Shown here: in pieces, positions 43,880-54,999 of the stretch
How the letters are laid out: each line of letters starts with the position of its first letter
How positions within the stretch are numbered: position 1 is the stretch's first letter
NCBI RefSeq assembly: GCF_016920785.2
Contig: NW_024609951.1
Coordinates: 1,302,001-1,366,000, forward strand
Direction: 5' to 3'
DNA: 64,000 nucleotides
From: Ixodes scapularis
Lineage: Eukaryota > Arthropoda > Arachnida > Ixodida > Ixodidae
Position numbers and translations under genes: made by a program
Notes under the pieces: generated by a model
What the model was told of the DNA's origin: nothing
The model's input: only the letters and a program-made list of their open reading frames with translations
The model's database searches: none

Positions 43880-44866
43880 GGTCGAAACTGAGCCCATGAA
43901 GAAATTTATTCTTTGAAACGGTGTTTAAGTATGTGGATGATTTCGAGAGGTTCGTGAAATAGTGGAGGGAGATACAGCGCGTGCTTCAGTATTGTATATA
44001 CTTATAAGTTTGGGAGTGGCCTCAGTTTTACATTGGAGAAATCAAAAAGAAAGGGTTCTGCAGGTCTTGGATCTGTCCTCTTGAATGGGGAATTAGCACG
44101 CACGTTGGTCTTTTAGTAACCGGTCGGAGAAACCAGACCTGGACCTCATGCCAGCCATTTCAAAAGTGGTGAAGAAGGGCATCGCCGTTTCGTTTCTTGG
44201 CTTGGCATGCCCGCATATGATGAATTTCGTTTTCTTGTCTTGGGTCAACAAACTCATGGCAAGAGGGTTCTCGCAAGCATTGTTGACGGTGGTGGCGAGA
44301 TCTCTCTTTAAAAAAGCTAAAGCTATTGAGAGAAGTGTGGATTTTGAAAAAAAGCGAATGGTAGTGGCCCTGCACATCTACGGTTTTCCACACAGCCTGA
44401 TAAGGTTAAAAGTCGATTTCGAGTTCCTATGTTTTTTTAGCCCTACAACAAGTTTACCAAGTTTGTGCTAGACTCGGTGCAAGACCTCAAGACTGTGAAA
44501 AGATCAGGTGCACCAAAAAATATGCAAAACCGTTTTTGTCGTGCGTTTCGTACGTTGCGTAGCGTATCCCCCTGTCCTGTGGAAAGTTCTTCGTTTGGCA
44601 GACAGGGAGGTGTCTGAACGGCATACGCCGGGAGTATACGTATTTGCTCAAAGCAATGGTGGGTGGCTCTCTAACTTTTCATTTTAGAGACTGTATGCGC
44701 CAGATAGCCTTCACTGATTTGAGGATCTTGTGAGGGCACAGGACGAACGTCGCTAGAGAAATTATCGAGGCTTTTTACATTTCATATTTAGTGGCCAGCT
44801 GTTTGAGCAATCCATCTGTCGTGTTGTCCCAAAAAGAACTGACATTCCTAAAATCTTCAATGAAAT
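43880..44866 (+). pseudogene. Penelope-like element RT and GIY-YIG endonuclease relic
   Basis: Plus-strand pieces in order: VFKYVDDFERF (about 43922-43955), the YVDD-type RT catalytic box; the thumb/linker frame 44148-44471 (FSQALLTVVARSLFKKAKA ... RMVVALHIYGFPHSL ... SLC); IPLSCGKFFVWQTGRCLNGI (from about 44565), the GIY-YIG region of Penelope-like elements in decayed form; and AREIIEAFYISYL with SNPSVVLSQKELTFL (about 44748-44860), the C-terminal end. Stops and shifts between the pieces show it is a fossil. It lies just upstream of the LINE repeat array, in opposite orientation. Confidence 0.75.
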
Positions 44867-44869
44867 ATC

Positions 44870-46199
44870 TGGTATAATATTGACACAACCTGAAATCACG
44901 TTTAGCCTGATTAGGAAAACCGGGATAACGAGTGTTTGGGTGTAAGGATGCTTTCTGGCGAAGATAATATTAGAACTGTATTTTATTCTTCTTTTTTCGT
45001 CTCAAGTAATAAATTTAGTCGGGACTTCAGATACGTTTTGTCGTACTTGTTGCTTTCTTCGCCCCCTTTTTTTAACCTTATTTTCATCAACCATTTTTCA
45101 TATAATTATTGCCGTTGCTGATTTTGTTTATAAGTGAGTTTTGGCCTTGATTACTTATTGCGGATGAGCCACAGTATAGAAACATTTTCTATCGCATGGA
45201 GGCGACCATGTTGACAAGACATGACTGCAAAGAGTAAAATACAACTTTCACTCTGGCAGCCTTGTTCCACCGTATGTACATCAGACCAACCGCGTCAGTC
45301 ACCGCCTGTCATGCATGCACTTCTGTTTCGAAGTTTAAAATATGCTTTGCCTTTAGTCTTTGTAAAAGTCAAGGTCAAGGATGATGTTTATACTCCGTAA
45401 AGGTTTTTACGCCTTTCAACACTTATTCTAGTTTGAGTCAGACTTCAATGTCCTTGTTTCACGAATGAAGACGCAAAATAATCAGATGTAATGATCAATC
45501 ATTTAGTGAACATAATTCACTGTGTCCACCAGCTGCTATCAAAAAAATGATATAAAAGACCATTCCCCTTTTTTAGTTGCAGCTCTTCACTTTAGGAGAT
45601 ATTTTATGATTGTTTGCTTAAATCTGTATAGCTCTGTATAACGTCGACATTCTACTATATTATGTGGTTCATGATAGGATACAAAACTGCTCGGACTAAG
45701 TATATAGTTCACGATTAAGAGGGAGAGGGGCAAAAAGTAAGCGCTTCATTTCTTAATGTAATTAATTTTACGCTATCTCATCTTAAGAAAGCAATCGGTG
45801 AATTTCCTCCCGCCATATTAAATGAGAGCCAAAGACCGAGCGCAGTTCAAGAACAGAAAACACGCAAACACCGGCGCGTATATTTAAAGGACATGGTCCC
45901 GGCATATTTACTACACTTCATAGGTTTGGCTGATGATAATACATTCAGAAAAAAATGACGCAAGCCATGACGTTGCGCTTTCGGCATTGCTTGATAAGAC
46001 TTTTCGCCTCGTGGCGATTGCTGCTCTCAAACTTAAGGTAAAGCGAAGGATAGTTACCTCCATTTTTTTTGGATTCTTTACCAAGCCAATTTTTTGTACA
46101 CGGGATATTTAGCAATATAACAGTCATTAGATCTTGATTTACAATTTCTATTCAATCGGATGGTTCCTACGAGTACCAGTGGGAGCGACACTAGTCACA
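44870..46199. other. AT-rich non-coding stretch
   Basis: No gene, repeat or RNA is recognised. Frames are short. Confidence 0.45.
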
Positions 46200-46560
46200 G
46201 TAATAGTTTCTTAATTTATTTTTATAATAATTTATTTATTTCAAACACCCTCAAGGTAGGTACACTGTAGATTGAAAGCGATATAAAAATAACTATAAAG
46301 TGCACATATTAGGGACAGAACGAGCGGGTTGGTATGGATAGTAAACTTGAGGAAGAAAACGAGAAAGGACGGACAAACACACTGCACATATTAGTTATCA
46401 CATTTTCAAACAAAACAATATCAGTGATGTTAGCCGTCAAGGCGTAAAGGTGTTTCCAGTCTATGGATGTTTCGGGCATAAAATTTAAATAATGAAGTTC
46501 TAAAATGTTTTACACCAAGCGTACGGCTAAGGCATAGCATTGATCAGTAATTCCTGCTTA
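46200..46560 (-). repeat. LINE 3' UTR fragment with a nested 70-bp insertion
   Basis: On the minus strand, CTACCTTGAGGGTGTTTG is followed by an AAATAAATAAATTATT tail (about 46240-46205), the style of CR1-like 3' ends. The nested 70 bp (46313-46382) are flanked by perfect 12-bp copies of TGCACATATTAG (46301-46312 and 46383-46394), a target-site duplication. Confidence 0.6.
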
Positions 46561-46789
46561 AAATTGATACAGAAATTTGCCGACGAGTTCATAGTAGACC
46601 AATTATTATTTTGGCCAAGTGCCTGAAAGCAGAGAAGCAAAGTTCTTCCGCCACTGCATCCCATTATGGCGGCCCCGAATCGAGCAAATCAAGCTTAGTA
46701 AGGCTTAACGAGGACGCTACGTCTATTGTACGGGGCGAGAGGAGCAGCGCATAAAAGCATAACACGAGCTTGCCGCGAACTCTATTTAT

Positions 46790-47064
46790 TTCAATCAATC
46801 AATAATTTTATTTTATTTGCGTCTGTACACGAATACAGGCACTGGAGGCATGAACAAAAAGCCGAGAGATGTCGGCCTGACGAGGTTCACGCCCCCTTTT
46901 TTAGCAAACTGCAAGCAATCGAAAGAAAAAAAAAAGTCAGATACCTAAAAAAAAATCACTGTAACAATAGTCAAAATTCACGTTTAAAATTGGGCTATAG
47001 ATTACAATGTGAAGGGAAAAAAATACACTCTATATGCTAAAATACAATTGTATGACATAGATAT
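46790..47064 (-). repeat. L2/CR1-like LINE 3' UTR with ATTG tail
   Basis: Minus-strand sequence after the RT frame contains a CCAGTGCCTGTATTCGTG-type stretch and ends AAAATTATTGATTGATTGA near 46795, a short TTGA repeat typical of this LINE group. Confidence 0.65.
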
Positions 47065-48470
47065 TCACAGAAACATCAGTTTTAAGGAATGAGATGTTAA
47101 ATGTTCGATGATAACGTTATTTTGAATTAAATGGTTTAGTAAAAAAGGAAGGCGATGTTTTAGCATTTGAGTTCCATAGGTTGTTCGACTGAATGGTATC
47201 CTCCATACTTCTTCGTGACGTACGTTATAAGGTCTAATATTTATTGTTAATTCTGCTATGTTACTAATGTCAGGCGTCTTTTGTTTAATACTTGCTATAT
47301 ATCGAATAAGTAAAGTGTATTCGTACAGTTTGTTTAAGGATAGGACGTTCAATGATTTAAGCAATGGTTTCGTGTGGGTTGATTGTGATACATTGATTAT
47401 AGCTCGGGTTGCTTTCTTTTGAAAAATCGTTAATTTGTCCAAGTTAGTTGTAGTTGATGTGCCCCAGACCAAGTGACAATAGTTCAAATGTGACATGAAT
47501 AAAGAATTGTAAATGAGAAGCTTAATTTTGACTGGCAAGCTTGAACGGAACTTGATGAGAAGGCCAACAATACTTGAAATTTTTTTTTATTACACTTTGA
47601 ATGTGGGTGTCCCATGACATATTTTCATTAAACATTACACCTAAGGTTTTTACATTTGGGACGACTTCAATGAGAGAGGGGCCAAGCTTCAGGCGCAAGT
47701 CAATATTTACCAATTTATTATGTGGCTTAAAAATAATCGGTTTTGTTTTAGATGTATTAATTAGTAGAGCGTTAGCTTCGCTCCATTTATGTAAATATTC
47801 CAGTGTGTTGTTAGTGGTTTCTGCAAGTGTGTCGATATTGTTAGCTGAAAAAGTAGTGTTGTGTCATCAGCATAAATGATGAAAGTGGTGTTTGGGCTAA
47901 TCGTTACAATGTCGTTTATATAAGTGTTAAACAGAAGTTGGCCTAATATACTTCCTTGAGGGACACCTGTTTTTAACGCTTGAAAGTCTGAAGAATAGTT
48001 GTTTATAAAAACAGATTGTTTACGAAGTTCTAAATACGATGTTAACAGGTTTAGGGTTAGTCCACGGAAACCCTAAAACTGAAGTTTATTAATTAAGGTG
48101 GTATGATTTATGCGATCAAATGCTTTAGAGAAATCAACAAAGACACCAAGAGTTAAAAGGTTTTGTTCGAATGATTTTAACATGAATTCTTTTTGATTTA
48201 GTAGTGCGAGTTCAGTTGATCTGAACTCGCACTACTAACCCCTCCTGAAACCATATTGTGATGAGGTTATGAGCGAGAAACCGTCATAAAAAGAAGTCAG
48301 ATGATGAATAATTTTCTCTAGGCACTTCGAAAACACAGGAAGAATGGAAATGGATCTGTAGTTTGAATAATCGTTTTTGTCTCCACCTTTGAAAATAACT
48401 ATAACTTTCGGAATTTGCATTTTTTTAGGAAAGATTCCGGATGAAATTGAAATGTTGAAAATATGGGTAA
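47065..48470 (-). pseudogene. L2/CR1-like LINE ORF2: reverse transcriptase
   Basis: Minus-strand pieces in order: PKVIVIFKGGDKNDYSNYR with SISILPVFSKCLEKII and SSQYGFRRG (48420-48235); after a local palindromic insertion, STELALLNQKEFML and the palm DFSKAFDRINH (about 48190-48100); GVPQGSILGQLLF; the catalytic box FIIYADDTTL (about 47888-47858), intact; NVKTLGVMFNENMSWDTHI (47713-47522); and the thumb frame 47538-47065 (SHLNYCHLVWGTSTTTNLDK, then IFQKKATRAI). At least four frame breaks make it inactive. Domain order and spacing are otherwise complete. Confidence 0.85.
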
Positions 48471-49908
48471 TTATGGGTGTATGTCCAGTACATATTTAAC
48501 AGGCTTGATTTGAATGTTGTCAATATCAGTACATTTGCTATTTTGAATTGTGTTAAACATATGATAAACCTCATGTTCATCAGTGGGGGCGAGGAAAGCG
48601 CTGCTCTCATTCGGCGTTCCTATGTAAATTGGTGCATCGCAGTTTTGTGTGCCCTGTACTAGGTTTGCAAAATAATGGTTAAATGTATCGGCTAGGGCCT
48701 TTTCTCGTAAGGTTGATTCTCCGACCTTAATCTCGGTTACATGGTTTAGCTGTGCTGACCGGTTCAATAATTTAATGGTTGCTTTCCATGTCTGGTCTGG
48801 CCTGGACATTGACTGGCCATTAAATAAGCATAGAAGATAGTTAAGCTTTGTCACCCGATTTCTATATGCTTTAAAGCAGCATAAATCATCAGAATCTCCG
48901 GTCTTTAAAAATTTTCCGTATAACCTGTTCTTTTTCCTTATCATTTTTAAGCACTCTCTGGTTATCCAAGGTTTTTGTCGGGAACTTTTTGGGCAAATAG
49001 GCTGGTATTTAAATGCTATGTTGTATATACGCGTAAATTTTGTTAAGAAGGTATCGTATGCGTCATCAAGATTACCCAAGTTATAAATCTCATTCCAGTC
49101 TGTGGTGTTTACTAAGGACTTAAATTTTTCGAGGGTGGTTTCGTTTATATTTTGGAACGTTGGTAGATCTTCAGACTTATTTTCTTTGTTCGGAGTGGCG
49201 TGGATTGTAAACATGTGCAGTGGCAGATGGTCGCTTAGCTGTGCGTTGATAACTCCGCCAGACGTGTTGCGTGTATCAGTGTTAGTAACGAACAAATCTA
49301 TCAGTGTTGACGAGGAGCTTGTTATGCGAGTTGGTGACGTAATAACATTCACACAACCACTAGATTCAAGTATAGATGAAAATGAGCACTGCGCACTTGA
49401 GGGACGTATCATATCTATATTAAAGTCGCCGCCAAGAAAAAGAGCATATTGACCGACATTTACGAAATCGGGAAACCTCTCTAGGTGTGAAAGAAACCTT
49501 CGATATTACCATTTGGGGGTTTATACATAACACTAACATTTGTTGTTCACATTTCAACGATAATACTTCTAGGTCATCGGAAAGAAATGAAAAACATGGT
49601 AAAATCTTACAGCAAAGGGTATTCCTAACATATATCAAGACTTCCCCACCACGTTTGCTTTCACGGTTTAAAAAATATGCCTTGTAGTGATTCATTTAAA
49701 GTACCTCTAGCTCATTTTGGTACCAATTTTCAGTTAGCATGATGATGTCGAACTGAAAACTGAACTCCCGTAAAAGTATACAAAGTTCATCTTCCTTGTT
49801 CCGCGCGGAACATAAATTCCAATGAAAGAAAGATAGCTTACTACCTTTACAAGATATAAAGTTTGTGGTTATCAGATTTGGTGTTAGTTCGGCTGAGAAA
49901 GCCATCAT
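48471..49908 (-). pseudogene. L2/CR1-like LINE ORF2: endonuclease and linker
   Basis: Frame 49908-49696 begins the domain (SKLSFFHWNLCSARNKEDEL, conserved Asn; MLTENWY, catalytic Glu). Frame 49695-49420 continues (SKRGGEVLIYVRN). The GDFN box is read in the next frame at about 49435-49410 (FLGGDFNID-like). Frame 49412-48471 carries TSPTRITSSSSTLIDLFVTN and QLSDHLPL (the terminal SDH motif), then a 220-residue linker to the RT with RQKPWITRECLKMIRKKNRL. Frame changes near 49420 and 49695 are decay. The long intact final frame suggests moderate age. Confidence 0.82.
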
Positions 49909-49965
49909 AAAAACAAAACAAAAAGAAAACAGCTTTGTAAACCGGGTAGAATAAAATAAAACATG

Positions 49966-50714
49966 TCACATTAATTTAGCAAGGTCATCGGTGTTAGTGA
50001 TAGAAACAATCCTGGAGTTTTCCGTTTTGCGCATATATATTATGCTTCCCCTCGCCCAAGCAAATTTCCATTTCAGCTCGTGTTTTTTTGCAACTGTCAT
50101 TCCCAGAAGCTTTTTTAGTTCGGGGCACAAATGCTCATTAACGTAGATAGCGGTACGTGAGGCATGACCGAGGTCAGCAGTTGTCATTCGTTTCTTCCGT
50201 GCTTTTTCGATGACCGCGTTTCTTTTTGAGCGAAGAACGAACTGAGCAATGACGTTGGGACATGCATGCTGATTGCTTGCCTGCTGGCACGCGGTGGCAA
50301 ATGTCAACGTCACTTTCCGCAATCGGTTCCTCGATCAGCTCGCCTATCTTCTGCAAAACAGCGGACACGTTTTCGCCTGAAACCTCGGGAACGTTTTTTA
50401 TCTCAATATTTCAATTTCTGGAATATCGTTCACAGAGTGTGAGCCTCCGGCCGTTTTGCTCAGCGTGTTTTTTTTATGTTCTCGCATTCCTGTCGCAGCG
50501 CAGCGTTCTCAGTCTTCAAGCCAGTGTTTTCTTTTTTTAACGGTGGTTACCTCTTTCCTCAGATCTTCAAAATCTTTCTTGAAGTTTTCAAGACTAGCCT
50601 TGATCTCTCTCAATTCCTTCCGTAGGTCCCTTTCAAAGGAGCTACGAAATTCGCGTAGATCTTGTTTAATTTCTTTTTCAGATCGTCACAGAGTTTTGCA
50701 TGGTCAGCACTCAT
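49966..50714 (-). pseudogene. L2/CR1-like LINE ORF1: coiled coil plus RRM-like
   Basis: From ATG 50714 a Lys/Glu-rich heptad segment (EIKASLENFKKDFEDLRKEV) is followed, after frameshifts, by IEIKNVPEVSGENVSAVLQK, ESDVDICHRVPAG, then frame 50322-49966 with NVIAQFVLRSKRNAVIEKAR and TAIYVNEHLCPELKKLLG. This is the usual ORF1 plan: trimerising coiled coil, RNA-recognition-like fold and C-terminal domain. At least three shifts break it. The ORF2 start lies about 60 bp downstream. Confidence 0.72.
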
Positions 50715-50823
50715 TTCAACGCTTCAAGCACAAGGACAAAAACACGCTAAAGACGCTAAAGGCAGCGGCGTCAGCGGATTGCTCAACGGTAAAACGTGTT
50801 AAGAAAGATATTGATTCCAACCT

Positions 50824-51119
50824 GTGAATGTTTGAAAGGTGTAAATTATGATGGTGGACGATTCGCTGCCGCCGCTGCCAAAGTGGTGGTCACAGCCCGC
50901 AGCCTCCTTTATGCTGGTCCTGGTGGTGGCGCTGTGTTGTCCCGTCCAATTCCGTCAAATGGCTGCGCAGCAGGATGTTGATTGCGCTTGTTGGATTCGG
51001 CACGTGGCAGATGGGTTCCGTGAATGACGATGTTCCAGTGCTTGTCGTCGATGTACTCTGTGAATGTTTGAAGGGTGTAAATTATGATGGTGGACAATTC
51101 GCTGCCGCCGCTGCCAAAG
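50824..51119 (-). repeat. 61-bp direct repeat in the LINE 5' region
   Basis: 50824-50884 and 51059-51119 are about 95% identical (TGTGAATGTTTGAA.GGTGT on the plus strand, then ATTATGATGGTGGAC, ATTCGCTGCCGCCGCTGCC). The period is 235 bp. On the minus strand the copy nearest ORF1 ends CATTCACAG and is followed by GTTGGAATC, whereas the outer copy ends CATTCACAG and is followed by AGTACATCG. Confidence 0.8.
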
Positions 51120-51400
51120 ATAACTCCCCCCCCCCCCTTCCCCCAGGTAAAGAAACTGGCCTTTCGAAAGCACTCCTTCAGTATTCTCGTCATCACCACC
51201 GGGATATTAAACGGAGACAACCCATACCCGATTCCTTCGCGCACTTTATGCCTTACCTTTACTAATCCTTGAGCCACAATTCCTTTGTCAACCGCACATC
51301 CCGGAGAAGTGGTAAACCAATCGAGAAACCAAAAGCGGCTCTCGAAGGAGCAAATTCGAAGCGGCGTGGACCATTGTTGCAGGGTAACCAAAAATTATCG
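51120..51400 (-). other. Likely 5' region of the L2/CR1-like LINE
   Basis: A minus-strand frame (51391-50909) runs through the outer repeat into the inter-repeat segment (STIIIYTLQTFTEYIDDKHW). It has no recognised domain. A C run lies at 51127-51138. It is taken as LINE 5' UTR by position. Confidence 0.4.
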
Positions 51401-51507
51401 CGAAGTGTCAAAAAAGGTTAAATCGCTTGCCACCGGATGGCAGGGTAAAGCAGTGTAATTGCAAGTAGCTAGGCTAGGTGGCGCTAGGTACCGCCCAATT
51501 CATGTGC

Positions 51508-51780
51508 TACAAAAAATATATTTATTTGCTCAGGCTACCATTGCGCTATGAGCCCTGCGGGCACCCTTGCTATGCACACTGTTAGATATATTACGGAGAC
51601 TACAAGCATCAGTTCAACATATACATTAAGCGCATGTACATACGCACGCACTCCACATACAAACATCAGTACAACATGACACTTAACCAATAACTACTTC
51701 CAGGCTCTCCGTTTTTTTTCTAATGTTTATACTCGTCGTATTGAAGGTACAGAATTTTTCGGTGACCACCTAAGCAATAA
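51508..51780 (-). repeat. LINE 3' end fragment
   Basis: On the minus strand, GGTGCCCGCAGGGCTC is followed by GGTAGCCTGAGCAAATAAAT, resembling CR1-like 3' UTR ends. No coding part is attached. Confidence 0.45.
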
Positions 51781-51789
51781 TCAATATTC

Positions 51790-53810
51790 CTAGCATGTTG
51801 ATTTTTACACCGGAGCTGTTAAGGGCTATTTTCCACAGTTTCGTGCCCTGTACCAAACGAAATGTCGCCACAAAACTACACAAAGTTCTGTACAGCTACC
51901 GCCATCTATGGACACACGATGGGTCGGCCGCGTGCCCTTTCTTCGGGGAAAGGAAACCGGGTGCGGAAGGAGCGGCGACGTACGCAGCAGTGCGAATGGA
52001 TTCTCAACCGGCGCGAAGTCGCTGTCGCCTCGAGTTTCACTGCGTCGAGCGCTTCAGATTCTCTTGCGAAAGAAGAGCACATCGCTTGCCTCAAAAGCCG
52101 CCGCCAAGAACCGAAGCTACAGCTCCTCTGTTCTTCCTTCTTCACCACAATAAAAAGGCTAAAAGTTTTTTTTTTTTTGTCAGTAATGCTATAATTCTGA
52201 CATTATATTGAGCTTCTCATGTAATGAAACTCTTTGTGAAAAGTAAACCTTCATGCCGCAACTATTTGAAAGCAAATAAAACAAGCCGCTCCAATCCGGT
52301 CCCAATCCGTGTATTGGGTTCCCCGCACGACACGTGGTAGGCAGTTTTGCTACTGTATTATTTAGTTATCTATTTGTGTTGTTCGCCTGCGGCTGCAATC
52401 GTCGTCTTGGATTAACCTCTGTAGAGAAGGTATTCACTCAGCTGTAAGCGATGTTTCGCGGACAGAGAAATCGCTTTCGATCAACTTGAATGCAGTGAAA
52501 GCCGCGACTTGCTCTGGGTATTAAATGTACACTACGCCGTGTTGAGCTCAAAAACATCTATCACTCATCCCAGCGCTCCACTTGGAGGGCAATATTTCCA
52601 GGAACCGCATTATATTTATACAAGAAAGCAAAGAATAGCCATTTTTGGGGAGCGATTTTACCTATCATATTTTCTTAATCTTAAAATTCCAAACTGTAAA
52701 TAAAAGTACTTTCCGTCTCATTTCCATACTGTTCAGCCCTTTCCACAGAGCGGAATCGCTCTCGGGTAGGAGTCGACAGAATATCGCACACGGCAGTCAC
52801 ATTAGACACTGTGCGATAGCAGCTAAGGTTCAGACCAGCGCTCCAGCATGACTATCCGCAGGTCGATGCCCTCAAACGTAATCTCTCAAGCGGTGGTAAA
52901 TCTCATTGATGTAAAGCGAAATGTCAACCTGCAATACATCGTCCCCTCTGATCACAGCCGGAACAGCGGCATCAATGCCCGACAGTTCGCGCCATCTCAT
53001 CTTGTTGTTACATTACTGATACTCCAACACAGGGTCACATGGATGATAATTTCAGTATTCTCTTCAAAACGCACAACACTGCCATCGCGATAATTGTGCA
53101 ATGTTGCTGACACGCAGAAATACAGAACCACCTTGACTGCCGGTTTGCACTCGGCATCGGAAAGCAGAATTGAACTCAGCACAGGAGGTACCCAGGCCCC
53201 AGGCTGCAAAATCTTCCTGTTTTGGACGCAGCTTCCGCGATTTCCATAACGCCGTTAACATTGATACGTCCTTCCGCAATCCGAAGTCGGCCTTCTTAGC
53301 CCAGTGTACGTAGCCCTGCTGACACTGCTCCGGAACTTCGCTGTGTTTCTGTGTTTTACCGGCTTCGATTGCTCGTATGATAAAAGTAGAGGTAAAAAAC
53401 ATCGATGCAACCGAAATGCTCTGCACGTTTGGACTGGGCGACAGAGTTACAGGTGGCCTTCGCTGGCGCTGAAGCTCAGTGAACTACCGACATTTATTAA
53501 ACAACGAGCGCGATACGCACAAAAAACGAATTTGAAAGAAGAGGAGGCGGTAGGGCGAAACCCTTAATCCGCCTGCCTCGAGATGCAAAAAAACGCCTCG
53601 TTCCTCTCTTCTTCTCGTGTTCGGTTGGTGGTGCGTCAATAGAATGGAGGAAAACGCGCCGTTCCTACCTTTTTCCAACTTCTTTTAGCTTAGAGAGTAG
53701 GTACTAAAAATTAAAAATAATATGGTTTTATTTTTACCATGCACATCTTAGGTACCTTTTCTGGTCGTTTCACAAAGAAACTACGACAATTTTAAGATAA
53801 ACACAGATTT
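51790..53810. other. Unassigned 2-kb stretch
   Basis: GC-richer between 51.85 and 52.15 kb with overlapping frames on both strands, an AATAAA at about 52149 and a T run. It could be a small transcribed unit or retrocopy, but no product is recognised. The remainder shows no domain. Confidence 0.35.
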
Positions 53811-54545
53811 TGTCATATATCTTGTTACATTTATCTGCATGAATGTAAGTTTTTCTATGGCAGTAGTGAAGTATAAGTAAGCTTGGTTTCAAAGAACTGC
53901 GGCCGCAGGAGCTCTTAGATTTTAGGCCCTTTTATTGGCTGGTTTTATATGACAAACGGATACCTCAGTTTACAAAAAGCCTTCCTCAACTAACAGTAAA
54001 AACATTTCTGAGTTCTAGAGCCTTGACAATATGATCGAGCGTATGTGATGGCTTTTTTCATATTGGCGAGTCAGTGCTGACGAAAGTGAAAGAGCAATCA
54101 CAAGAGGTTGCAAACTGTTGCGTATTTTTTCCGATTATAATTTGTTACCAAGCTTCCTAAACACTGATTCTTAGCAATTACCTAAGTGCAATTTGCTGGA
54201 AGCATATATTTTATCATGTTTTCTACCAGAAGGTCTAAATGCTGTTGTCAAAGATAAGCAGAAATATTCACAAGGAAATCGAGCTACAATAAATTTGACT
54301 ACTATTTTGATGTTTGATATCCTTGGCATCGCTCGATGTCACAGCGCATTTCGTTCTTATGAAATCACCTGTGAAACTCGACATGCCTCTTTGTACCTCC
54401 CCTATCTTGACTGCTCTCAGCCAAGTAGACAAACTCTTGATTTATGAAATTGTTATATTGTGCAACAAAGCACAAGAGGGTAATATTCCGAAGGAATGCG
54501 GATGACGAAAAACGGTTGCCTGTTTTTTATTAAAATTTTGCTCCA
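53811..54545 (+). repeat. 0.75-kb dispersed repeat, copy 2
   Basis: Direct-orientation relative of 22318-23063. The best conserved block is 37 identical bases ending at GACGAAAGTGAAAGAGC. Beyond TTTTGCTCCAT at the right end the copies diverge, and no gag follows here. Confidence 0.8.
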
Positions 54546-54626
54546 TAGACACATTTGGGAGAGCCGGCACGTTGCTGAAGGAATCAGTCTTGCTTTCTAC
54601 GTGTTAGTGGCATTTTATTAGACTAA

Positions 54627-54995
54627 AGGCCCGTTCACACTCTTGTGACCGAGTACGACAGAAAGAGACGAGATCTCTTAATACTTCTTAAATGTTTTTA
54701 GAATGAGGGAACACACTGGCATTGTGGCGCCATCTATGCGGTGACCCTGGAACTGCATTTCACACGAGCGAAGGTTTTGCGGGATTTCCGAGGTCAAATG
54801 TGCGTAATACCGATAGAAAGGCTCGTTTATGACATTGACAAAAGTTTTTCGAGCCAAGAAAAAAAGGACAATGCGCGAGAAATAAAAAAAAAAATATGCC
54901 GGACCGCCGAGTTTACACTGCTTCCCGAGAGATGACGCCAGTGCGTCCTCTGGAACAACCCAGGTTTAAGAGGTCGCAAGAGTGTGAACGGGCCT
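54627..54995 (-). mobile_element. PIF/Harbinger-like MITE, copy 2 (369 bp)
   Basis: AGGCCCGTTCACACTCTTG at the left and its reverse complement at the right, with TAA on both sides (54624-54626 and 54996-54998). Inverted relative to copy 1 at 27181-27563. Confidence 0.87.
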
Positions 54996-54999
54996 TAAT

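Noticed and set aside
22318..54545. Treating the two 0.75-kb direct repeats as the LTR pair of one 32-kb element.
   Set aside because: The interval contains many unrelated elements in both orientations, the copies are too diverged for a recent pair, and no TG...CA ends are evident.
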